Source: an uncultured Anaerosolibacter sp.
GTDB taxonomy: Bacteria; Bacillota_A; Clostridia; Peptostreptococcales; Thermotaleaceae
DNA: 19,354 nucleotides
NCBI GenBank assembly: GCA_937948705.1
Contig: CALECF010000235.1
Coordinates: 1-19,354 of the forward strand
Reading direction: 5' to 3'
A program made the translations under genes and the position numbers. The notes beneath the pieces are model-generated. The model was not told the origin of the DNA, searched no databases, and saw only the letters and a list, made by a program, of their open reading frames with translations. Below, one piece after another: positions 7,307-14,919 of the stretch. The stretch's first letter is position 1, and the number at the start of each line of letters is the position of its first letter.

Positions 7307-7340
7307 TATCCGTCATATTTCCTGGGAAATATGACGGATA
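7307..7340. repeat. 16-bp perfect inverted repeat between divergent genes
   Basis: The left arm runs 7307-7322 (TATCCGTCATATTTCC) and the right arm 7325-7340 is its exact reverse complement, with only TG between them. It lies between apgM (divergent, minus strand) and the chemoreceptor-like gene. There is no T-tract on either side, so it is not a standard terminator. It could be a dimeric operator or a hairpin in the leader RNA. Confidence 0.75.
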
Positions 7341-7426
7341 ACATAGAAAAATGGTTTTTCATGTAAAAAGAGGAAATAGTCAAAAAATATAGAATTCATT
7401 TTATAACGATTAAAGGGGGAATAGGG

Positions 7427-9013
7427 ATGGTTGGAAAAATCATGGGTCTATTTTTTGTATTTGCTGTTGTTTTAAACGGATATTTCTTCTATTTATCCAG
7501 GAGTAACATGGGCATATTTATAGGAAGTGCTTTAAGCTTGATTGCCGCGGCATTCCTCTATATCCTAATCATCCCAATAAAACAAATTATAGAGGATAGT
7601 GAAAACATTCTAAATACAAATGTCCATAAAAAAATATCTTTAAAATATGAAGATGGGGCAATGGGACCTATTGTGCATGCATTAAAGCGGCTTCAAAAAA
7701 ATAATATGGCCCTTGTGGGAAAAATCCTAACTGCATCCGACAAAATATATTCTTATTCCAGTGACATACAGCGCCATTCTGAGGAGACGGAGAAAGGGTC
7801 TAAGGAGATGAATCAATCAATCTCTTACATTACTGAGCAAATGGAACGTCAAGCTATCGATGCAGGCAAGACAAAAGTGGATATATCTGTTATCTATAAG
7901 GATATACAAGAAATATCAAATTTCGCAACTACCTCCAAAGAGGAAGCGAAGAATATGCAGGATGTTATTCAAGAGAGTCTGAATATCTTTGAAGAAATCA
8001 CTGAACGACTTCAGGAAGGTTCCCATGCAAGCAGATCACTAGCACAGGAAATTAGGGAACTAGAGAATAAAGCCAATCAAATTGTGAATATCGTAGATGT
8101 AGTGACGAACATTAGCAAACAGACTGGTCTATTGGCACTGAATGCAGCCATAGAAGCTGCGCGAGCTGGTGAAGGGGGAAAAGGCTTTGCAGTGGTGGCC
8201 AATGAAGTGAAAAAGCTAGCCGCAGAGTCAGCCACCTCCATTGAGGGAATAAAGACACTTATAGAAAATATTATTGGACAGATTGACGTCATTGTTAGAA
8301 AAATGAATCATGAATTGAGTATCGTTGATGGGAATATTAATTTATCAACCCAGGCAAAAAAGAAGTTTACAGATATTCAAGGGGCAACCCAGACGACGAG
8401 CAAGGCTATCGATCATATCCTCGCCCTTACTAAAAAGGAAGTGGAGAAAGTTCGAGGTGTTGATTATTTTATGGGAACGGTTGCAAGTGCAGCATCTGAG
8501 TGCAGCGCAACTGCGGAGGAAACTACTGCTGCATCACAGCATCAGGCAAGGGCCATGGAAGAGATACATCAGTCTATAGAGAAGTTTGGTAATATGGCAA
8601 AAGAATTAAAAACGATCATTATGAGTTATGCCCAAGAATTTCATCTAGATGAAGATGGACAAAGGCATATAGAACATGCAAAAAACCTATTACAAGGGAT
8701 TGCAAAGGGCAATAGACTCGATCAATTAAGCAACGGAAAACTAAATGATTTAAAAATGAAGAATTCGTATTTAGAACTCTTAGCAGTAACAGGTGCTGAT
8801 GGAATGATCCGAACGGCCACCTTTGAGTTGAACAGCGCCATAAAGGATGTTGGACATCGAGAATTCTATATGGATGCCATTAAGGGAAATATTTATGTAT
8901 CTAAACCATATATCTCATCTTTGACGGATGACTATTGTGTCACCATCGCACTGCCTATTCAAGAAGCGTCAGGTAGAATATGTGGTACATTAATCGGGGA
9001 CGTGACTTTATAA
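7427..9013 (+). CDS. methyl-accepting chemotaxis-like protein with C-terminal Cache-like domain
   Basis: Chemoreceptor-type signalling protein of 528 aa. Two membrane helices (about residues 4-23 and 28-49) are separated by only a few residues, so there is no extracellular sensor. A HAMP-like stretch (about 49-98) leads into a long coiled coil. The hairpin tip that contacts CheA/CheW is well conserved at about 229-268, with [17 protein letters not shown] and [13 protein letters not shown]. After the coiled coil, about residues 443-528 look like a Cache/PDC sensor: [15 protein letters not shown], a [10 protein letters not shown] block, then YVSKPYISS and an [10 protein letters not shown] block, ending with [10 protein letters not shown] sensor at this end would be cytoplasmic. 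The start has AAGGGGGA six bases upstream. A terminator follows, so it is monocistronic. Confidence 0.9.
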   Translation: MVGKIMGLFFVFAVVLNGYFFYLSRSNMGIFIGSALSLIAAAFLYILIIPIKQIIEDSENILNTNVHKKISLKYEDGAMGPIVHALKRLQKNNMALVGKILTASDKIYSYSSDIQRHSEETEKGSKEMNQSISYITEQMERQAIDAGKTKVDISVIYKDIQEISNFATTSKEEAKNMQDVIQESLNIFEEITERLQEGSHASRSLAQEIRELENKANQIVNIVDVVTNISKQTGLLALNAAIEAARAGEGGKGFAVVANEVKKLAAESATSIEGIKTLIENIIGQIDVIVRKMNHELSIVDGNINLSTQAKKKFTDIQGATQTTSKAIDHILALTKKEVEKVRGVDYFMGTVASAASECSATAEETTAASQHQARAMEEIHQSIEKFGNMAKELKTIIMSYAQEFHLDEDGQRHIEHAKNLLQGIAKGNRLDQLSNGKLNDLKMKNSYLELLAVTGADGMIRTATFELNSAIKDVGHREFYMDAIKGNIYVSKPYISSLTDDYCVTIALPIQEASGRICGTLIGDVTL

Positions 9014-9055
9014 AACAAGTGAAAGCTAGGTATCATCCTAGCTTTCACTTGTTTT
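9012..9055 (+). terminator. terminator of the chemoreceptor-like gene
   Basis: A perfect 19-bp stem (9012-9030 with 9037-9055, loop TATCAT) ends in TTTT on the right and begins in AAAA on the left. The left arm starts inside the stop codon TAA. The symmetry suggests it can act in both directions. Confidence 0.9.
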
Positions 9056-9167
9056 AATTGTATGCCATGTTTGAAGTGGGAGAGAATAATAATATCTAAA
9101 AAATAAAATTTGTGGTAAGATATCCATGACTCTTATATATCCTACGAGATTGGAAGTGTGGAAGATA

Positions 9168-9842
9168 ATGTTTGATAAAGTATTGCTTTCGGAAAAAATA
9201 GCAAATAACATTAAGGCCTTAATTATAGATCAAAAATTACAGCCAGGTGAGAAATTGCCTAATGAGATAGAATTAGCCAATCAGCTGAATGTAAGTCGTT
9301 CAACTATTCGCGAGGCCATTAAAACCTTGGTTTCTAAAAATGTTTTGGAAATTCACAGAGGAAAAGGTACGTATGTATGTGAGCGGCCTGGCATTGCAAC
9401 GGATCCCCTAGGTGTTACTTTTATGAATAAAAAAGATTTGTTGATCTATCTTTTTGAGACTAGATTAATCATAGAGCCTGAGATGGCAGCATTAGCCGCC
9501 CAAAGAGCTACGGAAAAGAATATTAAGGCCCTGGAAGATGCATTTCATATACTCCAAGAGCAGATTTTAGAAGGTAAAGATCATACCAAATTCGACATTA
9601 AATTTCATAATATCATTGCAAAAAGTACGCAAAATCCAATTATACGAAGAATCGTTCCTATTATTAATGATTCCATTATTGAAGGTTATCAGGAAACAAA
9701 AGATATACCTGAAAGTGGAGAAAAAGTATTAAGGCATCATAGAAGGGTGTTGGATGCAATTTTGGAGAAGAATGAAGCACTGGCAAGACAATATATGAGG
9801 GAGCATATCCAGAGTGGTATGGAACAAATCCTTCAAAAATAA
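9168..9842 (+). CDS. GntR-family regulator, FadR/FCD subfamily (first)
   Basis: DNA-binding repressor/activator of 224 aa from ATG 9168. The open frame extends to ATG 9126, but that adds 14 residues without a ribosome binding site, and GGAAG motifs precede 9168. The N-terminal winged helix is clear: LQPGEKLPNEIELANQLN, then VSRSTIREAIKTL and the wing HRGKGTYV. The C-terminal FCD helical domain has the metal/ligand signature D-x3-H in FDIKFH and further His in VLRHHRRVLDAI and YMREHIQ. FCD regulators often sense organic acids, including uronates. Its target is not evident. I found no copy of the shared 18-base motif before it. Confidence 0.9.
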   Translation: MFDKVLLSEKIANNIKALIIDQKLQPGEKLPNEIELANQLNVSRSTIREAIKTLVSKNVLEIHRGKGTYVCERPGIATDPLGVTFMNKKDLLIYLFETRLIIEPEMAALAAQRATEKNIKALEDAFHILQEQILEGKDHTKFDIKFHNIIAKSTQNPIIRRIVPIINDSIIEGYQETKDIPESGEKVLRHHRRVLDAILEKNEALARQYMREHIQSGMEQILQK

Positions 9843-9896
9843 TCTACGCCAAAATATGCTTACAGCCTTTAAAGCTTGATATGTTCCACATCACAA

Positions 9897-9925
9897 TTGA
9901 CAGTAAATGGGTACTATGGTAGTAT
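9897..9925 (+). promoter_or_regulatory. promoter with overlapping operator before second GntR gene
   Basis: TTGACA (9897-9902) is followed after exactly 17 bases by TAGTAT (9920-9925), a near-consensus vegetative promoter. The -10 lies inside TACTATGGTAGTAT (9912-9925), whose 11-base core TATGGTAGTAT recurs at the TRAP and, inverted, the uxuA promoters. This suggests autoregulation of the GntR gene that starts at 9984. Confidence 0.7.
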
Positions 9926-9983
9926 GGTAATGTGCGTGTATCATATATAATGGATGAAATTACTCTTCTAGGGAAGTGAATAT

Positions 9984-10673
9984 ATGAATTTAGAAATAGA
10001 AAAGCAAAGAGATGGAACTTCAGTGGGTGATTATGTTTATGAAGTCATCAAAAGAAATATTATTAACCTTAACATGGCCCCGGGGAATCGGGTGAGTGAA
10101 AAGGAGATTTCTGATCTGCTAAATGTTAGTAGAACACCGGTTAGAGAAGCCTTTATTAAATTAGCCAAAGAAGGCTTACTCTACGTCCTTCCTCAGAGAG
10201 GAACTTATATTTCCTATATTGATTTAGATATTGTTGAAGATGCAAGATTTATTAGGGAGAGTTTAGAGAAGTCTGTACTTAAGATTGCTACAGAAAAGTT
10301 TCCAGAGGAGTTATTAGCTGTTCTTCAAGAAAATATCAGTGCACAGAAAAATCTAGTTGAGCAGAGATTATTCTTTAGGTTTCTTGAGATGGATGAAGAG
10401 TTTCATAAAACGATATTTATTGGATGCAACAAAGCAAGAACATGGTCTTTTATAGAACAAATTAATTCGGAATACAAACGTGTTCGTATGCTTTCCTTCA
10501 TGGCAGATGTCAATTGGAAAAATGTCATTGGACAGCATATGCAGATTTTAGAGGGTATTAGAAATCATGATGAGCTAATGGTACAGGAAGTAATTAGTAA
10601 TCATATTAAAAAGCTGATATTTGATCAAATAGAATTAAAAGAAAAATATCCTCAATACTTTAAAGGGGATTAA
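9984..10673 (+). CDS. GntR-family regulator, FadR/FCD subfamily (second); likely uronate regulator
   Basis: DNA-binding regulator of 229 aa. The N-terminal winged helix (about residues 12-80) includes VSEKEISDLLNVSRTPVREA and the wing PQRGTYIS. The C-terminal FCD domain has EMDEEFHKTIF (D-x3-H), IGQHMQILEGI and VISNHIKKL, giving the usual Asp/His set that binds a metal and an organic acid. AGGGAAGTG precedes the ATG. It is a paralogue of the preceding regulator but clearly divergent. Its own promoter and those of the TRAP operon and uxuA share a motif, so I infer it is the local regulator responding to a uronate or a pathway intermediate. Confidence 0.9.
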   Translation: MNLEIEKQRDGTSVGDYVYEVIKRNIINLNMAPGNRVSEKEISDLLNVSRTPVREAFIKLAKEGLLYVLPQRGTYISYIDLDIVEDARFIRESLEKSVLKIATEKFPEELLAVLQENISAQKNLVEQRLFFRFLEMDEEFHKTIFIGCNKARTWSFIEQINSEYKRVRMLSFMADVNWKNVIGQHMQILEGIRNHDELMVQEVISNHIKKLIFDQIELKEKYPQYFKGD

Positions 10674-10877
10674 AAAATAGACGAACATATAAAAAATGGT
10701 GTAAACTTCGAGGTTGATATGAAATTAAATATCATTAAGGAGGGTACACCATTGTTCATTTAAAGGATTAATCGACAAATTAAAAGTAAAAGAACATATA
10801 AAAGAAGGCAAATTCAAAGGTATTTCAGATGTTCAAACTATTGACCTAAATCTAATTTATTTTTTTAAATTTTATGA
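10674..10877. other. non-coding stretch, possibly a decayed transposase remnant
   Basis: No intact gene. The frame ending at TGA 10879-10881 reads KEHIKEGKFKGISDVQ from about 10789. It loosely resembles the N-terminus of IS256/Mutator-type transposases but stops at once. AATGGTGTA (10695-10703) and TACACCATT (10745-10753) form a 9-bp inverted repeat, and the 12-mer GAACATATAAAA occurs at 10683-10694 and 10792-10803. These could be traces of an old insertion. The evidence is weak. Confidence 0.25.
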
Positions 10878-10932
10878 ATGATATAATTGACCAAAGCATT
10901 ACTGAGATGATATAATTGACTAAAGCAATACT
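10878..10932 (+). repeat. tandem 26-base direct repeat forming promoter elements
   Basis: Copies at 10878-10903 and 10907-10932 differ at two positions and have a 29-base period. Each contains TATAATTGAC, so the TTGAC of copy 1 stands 18 bases before the TATAAT of copy 2. The duplication itself builds a promoter. Confidence 0.85.
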
Positions 10933-10945
10933 AGTATGGTAGTAT
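10887..10945 (+). promoter_or_regulatory. double promoter and operator of the TRAP transporter operon
   Basis: Two overlapping promoter candidates lie here. The first is TTGACC (10887-10892) with TATAAT (10911-10916), spacing 18. The second is TTGACT (10916-10921) with TAGTAT (10940-10945), spacing 18. The second -10 is inside the 18-base motif ATACTAGTATGGTAGTAT (10928-10945), found identically in reverse orientation at uxuA. ATACTA and TAGTAT form its inverted half-sites. Transcripts from here would carry a leader of nearly 300 bases before dctP. Confidence 0.65.
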
Positions 10946-11248
10946 ATGTTGTAGACAACGCTAAGGGATAAAAGGTATTAACTTATGTTAGATTTGAGGG
11001 CATAGAGTATTGTATGGATGACTTACTTAAAACGTATAAGTGTTTTCTAGCAAAGAATAGTAACGGATGAATTTTGCAGCATCAAGTAAAGAGTTTTTTT
11101 TGATGTTAGAGAAAACGTTATCTTAGGCAAACAGAAATAATTGGCATTTATGTAGAAATTCCTAGATGCGGGTCTGGTCTAATGAAAAAGGCTTTTTAGG
11201 AACTTTCTACAATGCAAATAGTAAGTACAGAAAATAGGAGGGGACAAA
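10946..11248 (+). other. about 300-base leader before dctP with a large stem-loop
   Basis: No gene is seen. GTAGAAATTCCTA (11152-11164) can pair with TAGGAACTTTCTAC-like sequence ending at 11210 with one bulged base, enclosing a loop of about 33 bases. A CATCAA/TTGATG hairpin lies near 11080-11105. A cre-like AGAAAACGTTATCT (11110-11123) differs from the CcpA consensus at its two end positions. CTAGCAAAGAATAG (11047-11060) recurs before kdgA. I recognise no known riboswitch. Confidence 0.45.
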
Positions 11249-12292
11249 ATGAAAAAGGGTTTTAAGTTATTATCATTAAGTCTTGTGCTACTGTTAATCG
11301 TTGCTGCATTAGCAGGTTGTGGCGCAAAATCACCAACGGAAACACCGGCAAAAGAAGAACCAAAAGCAACAGAACCAGAGGTTACTCTTGTTTATGCAGA
11401 AGTTAACCCACTAGACACTATTGTTGGTCAAACAGGTACTGCATTTAAAGAAAAAGTCGAAGAACTTTCAGGTGGAAAGATTAAAATCGACATTCAGGCA
11501 AGTGGTGTTTTAGGAGCAGAAAATGATGTGCTTGATACAATGCTTGGCGGGGGTGGAACAATTGATATGTCCCGTATCTCAGCATTTGCTCTTACAAGCT
11601 ACGGTGGAGAAAAATCAAAACTGCTTTCTATTCCTTATACATTTGAAAACCGTGCGCATTTCTGGAATTTTGCTACATCTGACTTAGCACCTGAATTCCT
11701 TCTAGAGCCCCATGAAAAGGGTAGTGGTGTTAGAGGTTTATTCTACGGAGAAGAAGGTTTCCGTCATTTCTTTTCAGCTAAGCCACTTAATGGCATGGAT
11801 GATTTAAAGGGCATGAAAATAAGAGTATCAAATGACCCTGTTATGCAAGGTATGGTACAAGGACTTGGCGCTTCGCCTACAGTTGTATCTTTCGGTGAAC
11901 TTTATTCTGCACTGCAAACTGGTGTAGTAGATGCTGCTGAGCAGCCGATCGCTAACTACAAATCAAATGCATTCCCAGAAGTTGCATCAAATTTAATTCT
12001 TGATGGTCATACACTTGGTGCAATCCAAGTAATCATCACAGATGAAGCTTGGGATAAACTTACAGAAGAGCAGCAAAATGTTCTTATAGAAGCAGGTAAA
12101 TATGCATCAGAATTTAACAGAAAAATTTCTGAAGATGCTGAAAACAAAGTATTAGAGCAGTTAAAAGCAGAAGGTGTTACTGTTGTAGAGGTTAAAGATA
12201 AGGCACCTTGGCAGAATGCAGTTAAAAGCGTTATTGAAACTGCGACAGCAAACAACAAAGAGCTTTATCAAAAGATTGTTAACATGAAATAA
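11249..12292 (+). CDS. dctP: TRAP transporter substrate-binding lipoprotein (DctP family), probable uronate binder
   Basis: Extracytoplasmic receptor of a sodium-dependent TRAP importer, 347 aa. It has a lipoprotein signal peptide (MKKGFK, hydrophobic core, lipobox LAGC) followed by a Pro/Glu-rich linker. The DctP hallmark LKGMKIRV carries the Arg (R192) that in this family binds the substrate carboxylate. The block VSFGELYSALQTGVVDAAEQP is also typical. The ribosome binding site is AGGAGGGG just before the ATG. Substrate is inferred from context: the genes downstream degrade fructuronate/mannonate, and many DctP proteins in such loci bind glucuronate or galacturonate. The hairpin after this gene suggests higher expression than dctQM. 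Confidence 0.92.
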   Translation: MKKGFKLLSLSLVLLLIVAALAGCGAKSPTETPAKEEPKATEPEVTLVYAEVNPLDTIVGQTGTAFKEKVEELSGGKIKIDIQASGVLGAENDVLDTMLGGGGTIDMSRISAFALTSYGGEKSKLLSIPYTFENRAHFWNFATSDLAPEFLLEPHEKGSGVRGLFYGEEGFRHFFSAKPLNGMDDLKGMKIRVSNDPVMQGMVQGLGASPTVVSFGELYSALQTGVVDAAEQPIANYKSNAFPEVASNLILDGHTLGAIQVIITDEAWDKLTEEQQNVLIEAGKYASEFNRKISEDAENKVLEQLKAEGVTVVEVKDKAPWQNAVKSVIETATANNKELYQKIVNMK

Positions 12293-12352
12293 TATTCACA
12301 AAAGGGTACATTGAAGCATAATACACATAATAGGATTATAGGATGTTTTCAT

Positions 12353-12392
12353 AGACACAGAGGTGGATAACAGCCTTTGTGTCTAAATTTTT
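12353..12392 (+). terminator. attenuating hairpin between dctP and dctQ
   Basis: AGACACAGAGG (12353-12363) pairs with CCTTTGTGTCT (12374-12384) with one G-U pair, followed by AAATTTTT. The ribosome binding site AAGGAGG of dctQ begins immediately after. It may work as a leaky terminator or an RNA-processing barrier, giving more binding protein than membrane subunits. Confidence 0.6.
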
Positions 12393-12405
12393 AAGGAGGT
12401 AAGGT

Positions 12406-12933
12406 ATGCCTAAAATTTTTAATACAATTGATAAGATTAAACCGGCATATGATGTGGCTTATAAGGTGGTCCTTCTCTTGTGTAAGTTGCTTTTAATAGT
12501 GGATATTGTTATTACCACTATGGCAGTAGCTGGTCGATATATTCCTTTTATTCCAGATCCAGCATGGAGTGAAGAAATCGTTTTAACTTGTATGGCCTAT
12601 ATGGCGGTTCTCTCAGCGGCTTTGGCAATCAGAAGAAATGCCCATATTCGTATGACAGCATTTGATAGGTATTTGCCTAGAAAAGTGATACTGGCTTTGG
12701 ATATTCTATCAGATGTTGCTGTGTTAGCACTTGCTGTGGTTATGATATCAGTAGGCTGGAAATATGCAGTGCAAATCGGTTCAAAAGGATCTTATGTGAG
12801 TATGCCAGGCATCTCTAGGTTTTGGATGTATTTTCCAGTTCCGGTGGCAGGTATAGCCATGTTTATTTTTGAAATAGAGATTTTATATAATCATATTAAA
12901 GGAATTTTTGTAAAGGAGGGAGATCAAGCATGA
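12406..12933 (+). CDS. dctQ: TRAP transporter small permease subunit (DctQ family)
   Basis: Small membrane subunit of the TRAP importer, 175 aa, with four predicted helices (about residues 20-45, 55-80, 92-118 and 130-155). Family features are the AWSEEI segment at the start of helix 2 and RRNAHIRM after it. AAGGAGG lies six bases before the ATG. The stop overlaps the dctM start as ATGA (12930-12933), so the two membrane subunits are translationally coupled. Confidence 0.9.
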   Translation: MPKIFNTIDKIKPAYDVAYKVVLLLCKLLLIVDIVITTMAVAGRYIPFIPDPAWSEEIVLTCMAYMAVLSAALAIRRNAHIRMTAFDRYLPRKVILALDILSDVAVLALAVVMISVGWKYAVQIGSKGSYVSMPGISRFWMYFPVPVAGIAMFIFEIEILYNHIKGIFVKEGDQA

Positions 12934-14222
12934 GTGCTCAGAGTATAGCAATATTGATTCTGTTGGGTAGTTTTTTCATAATGGTATTTTTAAGATTTCC
13001 TATTGCTTATGCAGTAGCACTTTCATCTTTGTTCACTCTTGTGTACCAAGGACTTCCACTTACAACCATTGTTCAGCAGATGGTAAAGGGTATTAGTTCT
13101 TTCAGTCTTATGGCAGTACCTTTCTTTATTACAATGGGGGTTCTCATGGGGTCTGGTGGGATCTCAGAAAAACTGATTGCACTAGCCAATGCCTGTGTTG
13201 GTTGGATGCGAGGCGGTATGGCCATGGTTAACATCGTTGCATCATACTTTTTTGGAGGGATTTCTGGTTCAGCAGCTGCAGATACTGCATCTCTTGGTAG
13301 TATTTTAATCCCTATGATGGTAGACCAAGGCTACGATGATGACTTTTCAACGGCAGTTACCATTACTTCATCCTGTGAAGGACTTTTGGTTCCGCCAAGT
13401 CATAACATGGTAATTTATGCGACTACCGCAGGGGGTATTTCCGTAGGAAGTCTTTTCCTTGCAGGCTATTTGCCAGCCGCGATACTAGCCGTATCCTTAA
13501 TGATAGGTTCTTATATTATTTCTGTGAAGAGAAACTATCCAAAGGGCGAAAAATTCAGTGTGATAAATTTATTAAAACAATTTGGTTCTTCCTTTTGGGC
13601 TCTAGCAGCCGTTCTAATTGTTGTAGTAGGTGTAGTTGGTGGTGTATTTACGGCTACAGAATCAGCAGCGATTGCGGTTATTTATAGTTTGATTGTTAGT
13701 GTATATATTTATAAAGGCCTTGATTGGAAGGGTGTTTGGAGAGTACTCGAAGATTGTGTGAATACACTTTCTATCGTGCTCATTCTGATTGCAACTTCTA
13801 GTATTTTTGGATATTTGTTAACACGCTTGCACGTTCCAACTTTAGCAGCAAAGGCAATTATTGACCTTACGGATAATCCAATTTTTTTAGCGCTACTTCT
13901 AAATCTTATCCTTTTAATTCTTGGATGTATTATGGATATGGCGCCAATTATACTGATTGCTACCCCAATCTTGTTGCCAATTGCAACTTCGATTGGTATT
14001 GATCCTATCCAGTTTGGTATTATACTCATCCTGAACTGTGGTATAGGTCTTTTAACACCGCCTGTTGGGTCTGTACTATTTATAGGTTCTGCAGTTAGTA
14101 AAGTGTCGATGGAACGCCTTGTAAAAGCCACATTGCCGTTTTATATATGTATGATTATTACCCTTTTACTGATTACCTTCATTCCCGGATTTAGTTTATG
14201 GCTTCCTTCGTTATTTAGGTAA
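12930..14222 (+). CDS. dctM: TRAP transporter large permease subunit (DctM family)
   Basis: The transport channel subunit, 430 aa, the usual DctM length, with about twelve hydrophobic segments. Typical blocks are PFFITMGVLMGSGGISEKL, the ASYFFGGISGSAAADTASLGS sodium/substrate region with its GxSGSAAAD core, VPPSHNMVIYA, and the C-terminal repeat LLTPPVGSVLF. It works with dctQ and the dctP lipoprotein to import a carboxylate coupled to sodium entry. AAGGAGGGAG within the end of dctQ serves as ribosome binding site. Confidence 0.93.
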   Translation: MSAQSIAILILLGSFFIMVFLRFPIAYAVALSSLFTLVYQGLPLTTIVQQMVKGISSFSLMAVPFFITMGVLMGSGGISEKLIALANACVGWMRGGMAMVNIVASYFFGGISGSAAADTASLGSILIPMMVDQGYDDDFSTAVTITSSCEGLLVPPSHNMVIYATTAGGISVGSLFLAGYLPAAILAVSLMIGSYIISVKRNYPKGEKFSVINLLKQFGSSFWALAAVLIVVVGVVGGVFTATESAAIAVIYSLIVSVYIYKGLDWKGVWRVLEDCVNTLSIVLILIATSSIFGYLLTRLHVPTLAAKAIIDLTDNPIFLALLLNLILLILGCIMDMAPIILIATPILLPIATSIGIDPIQFGIILILNCGIGLLTPPVGSVLFIGSAVSKVSMERLVKATLPFYICMIITLLLITFIPGFSLWLPSLFR

Positions 14223-14228
14223 AGGGAT

Positions 14229-14699
14229 ATGAAATATAAGTTCACTTATCGAACAACAGCTTTTGATCTCTGGCAGTTAACCATGTACGGTATTTATGCT
14301 TCAGTGGTAGGGGTATGTAATATTATATTTACTATTGCCATGGTACTGCTAACAGCAAAGTTTTGGGGAGATGTAAATAGCTTAATGAAAATACTTTTCA
14401 TTACTGCAATTTGTTTATTTACGGTTATACAACCGGCAGTCGTCTATATGCGAGGAAAAAGACAGGTATCAACGGTTTCCCATGATATGGAGATAGGTTT
14501 CGATGACCAGGGGATTCATGTAACAACTGAAAAACAAAGTTCAGATTTAGAATGGAGTACGATAAAAGGAGTATCAAAAAAACTGAGTATGATTGTTATA
14601 TTTTCAACGACTAAACATGGTTTTGTACTAACGAATAAGGTGTTAGGAAAACAAAAGGAACCCTTTTATGACTATGTAGTTTCGAAGATTGAAAAATAA
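14229..14699 (+). CDS. small membrane protein with YcxB-like C-terminal domain
   Basis: A 156-aa protein with two adjacent membrane helices (about residues 20-42 and 52-73) and a cytoplasmic C-terminal half. The pattern EIGFDDQGIHVTTEKQSSDLEWSTIKGV resembles the YcxB-like domain, which has no established biochemical role. It begins six bases after dctM, and its ribosome binding site AAAGGG overlaps the dctM stop region, so it belongs to the TRAP operon. Its function is unknown. A terminator-like hairpin follows. Confidence 0.75.
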   Translation: MKYKFTYRTTAFDLWQLTMYGIYASVVGVCNIIFTIAMVLLTAKFWGDVNSLMKILFITAICLFTVIQPAVVYMRGKRQVSTVSHDMEIGFDDQGIHVTTEKQSSDLEWSTIKGVSKKLSMIVIFSTTKHGFVLTNKVLGKQKEPFYDYVVSKIEK

Positions 14700-14725
14700 A
14701 TATAATTATCTCTAATATAAAGATG

Positions 14726-14766
14726 AAGCCGTATTTACAAAATATGTATTTACGACTTTGTTTTTA
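14726..14766 (+). terminator. probable terminator of the TRAP operon
   Basis: AAGCCGTA (14726-14733) pairs with TACGACTT (14751-14758) with one mismatch, followed by TTTGTTTTT. It lies shortly after the YcxB-like gene and before the separate uxuA promoter. The stem is short and the loop long, so it is only moderately convincing. Confidence 0.5.
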
Positions 14767-14850
14767 TATATTTTTAGAGAAGTAAGATGAATAATAATGG
14801 GAACTTCCTAGAAATATAGTTTATGAAATGAAGAATCATGGAAGAACATG

Positions 14851-14887
14851 TTGACAAAATCATACAGCTATACTACCATACTAGTAT
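14851..14887 (+). promoter_or_regulatory. uxuA promoter with overlapping GntR-type operator
   Basis: TTGACA (14851-14856) is followed after 17 bases by TACCAT (14874-14879). The 18-base sequence ATACTACCATACTAGTAT (14870-14887) covers this -10 and is the exact reverse complement of the motif at 10928-10945. A bound regulator would block RNA polymerase. The placement also shows that an ATG at 14848 cannot be the real uxuA start. Confidence 0.65.
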
Positions 14888-14919
14888 GTTTCTGTGGAAA
14901 TAGAGAGGAGATTACAAGG

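Noticed and set aside
8325..8579. 84-aa frame on the + strand inside the chemoreceptor gene
   Set aside because: Out-of-frame with the conserved signalling domain. The peptide is unusually rich in basic residues and has no ribosome binding site.
13709..14131. 140-aa open frame on the minus strand inside dctM
   Set aside because: It is a shadow of a strongly conserved coding gene, with no ribosome binding site and no recognisable domain.
14848..14919. Upstream ATG extending uxuA by 24 residues
   Set aside because: The extra codons cover the -35, the -10 and the shared operator, and the peptide does not fit the family N-terminus. ATG 14920 has a good ribosome binding site.
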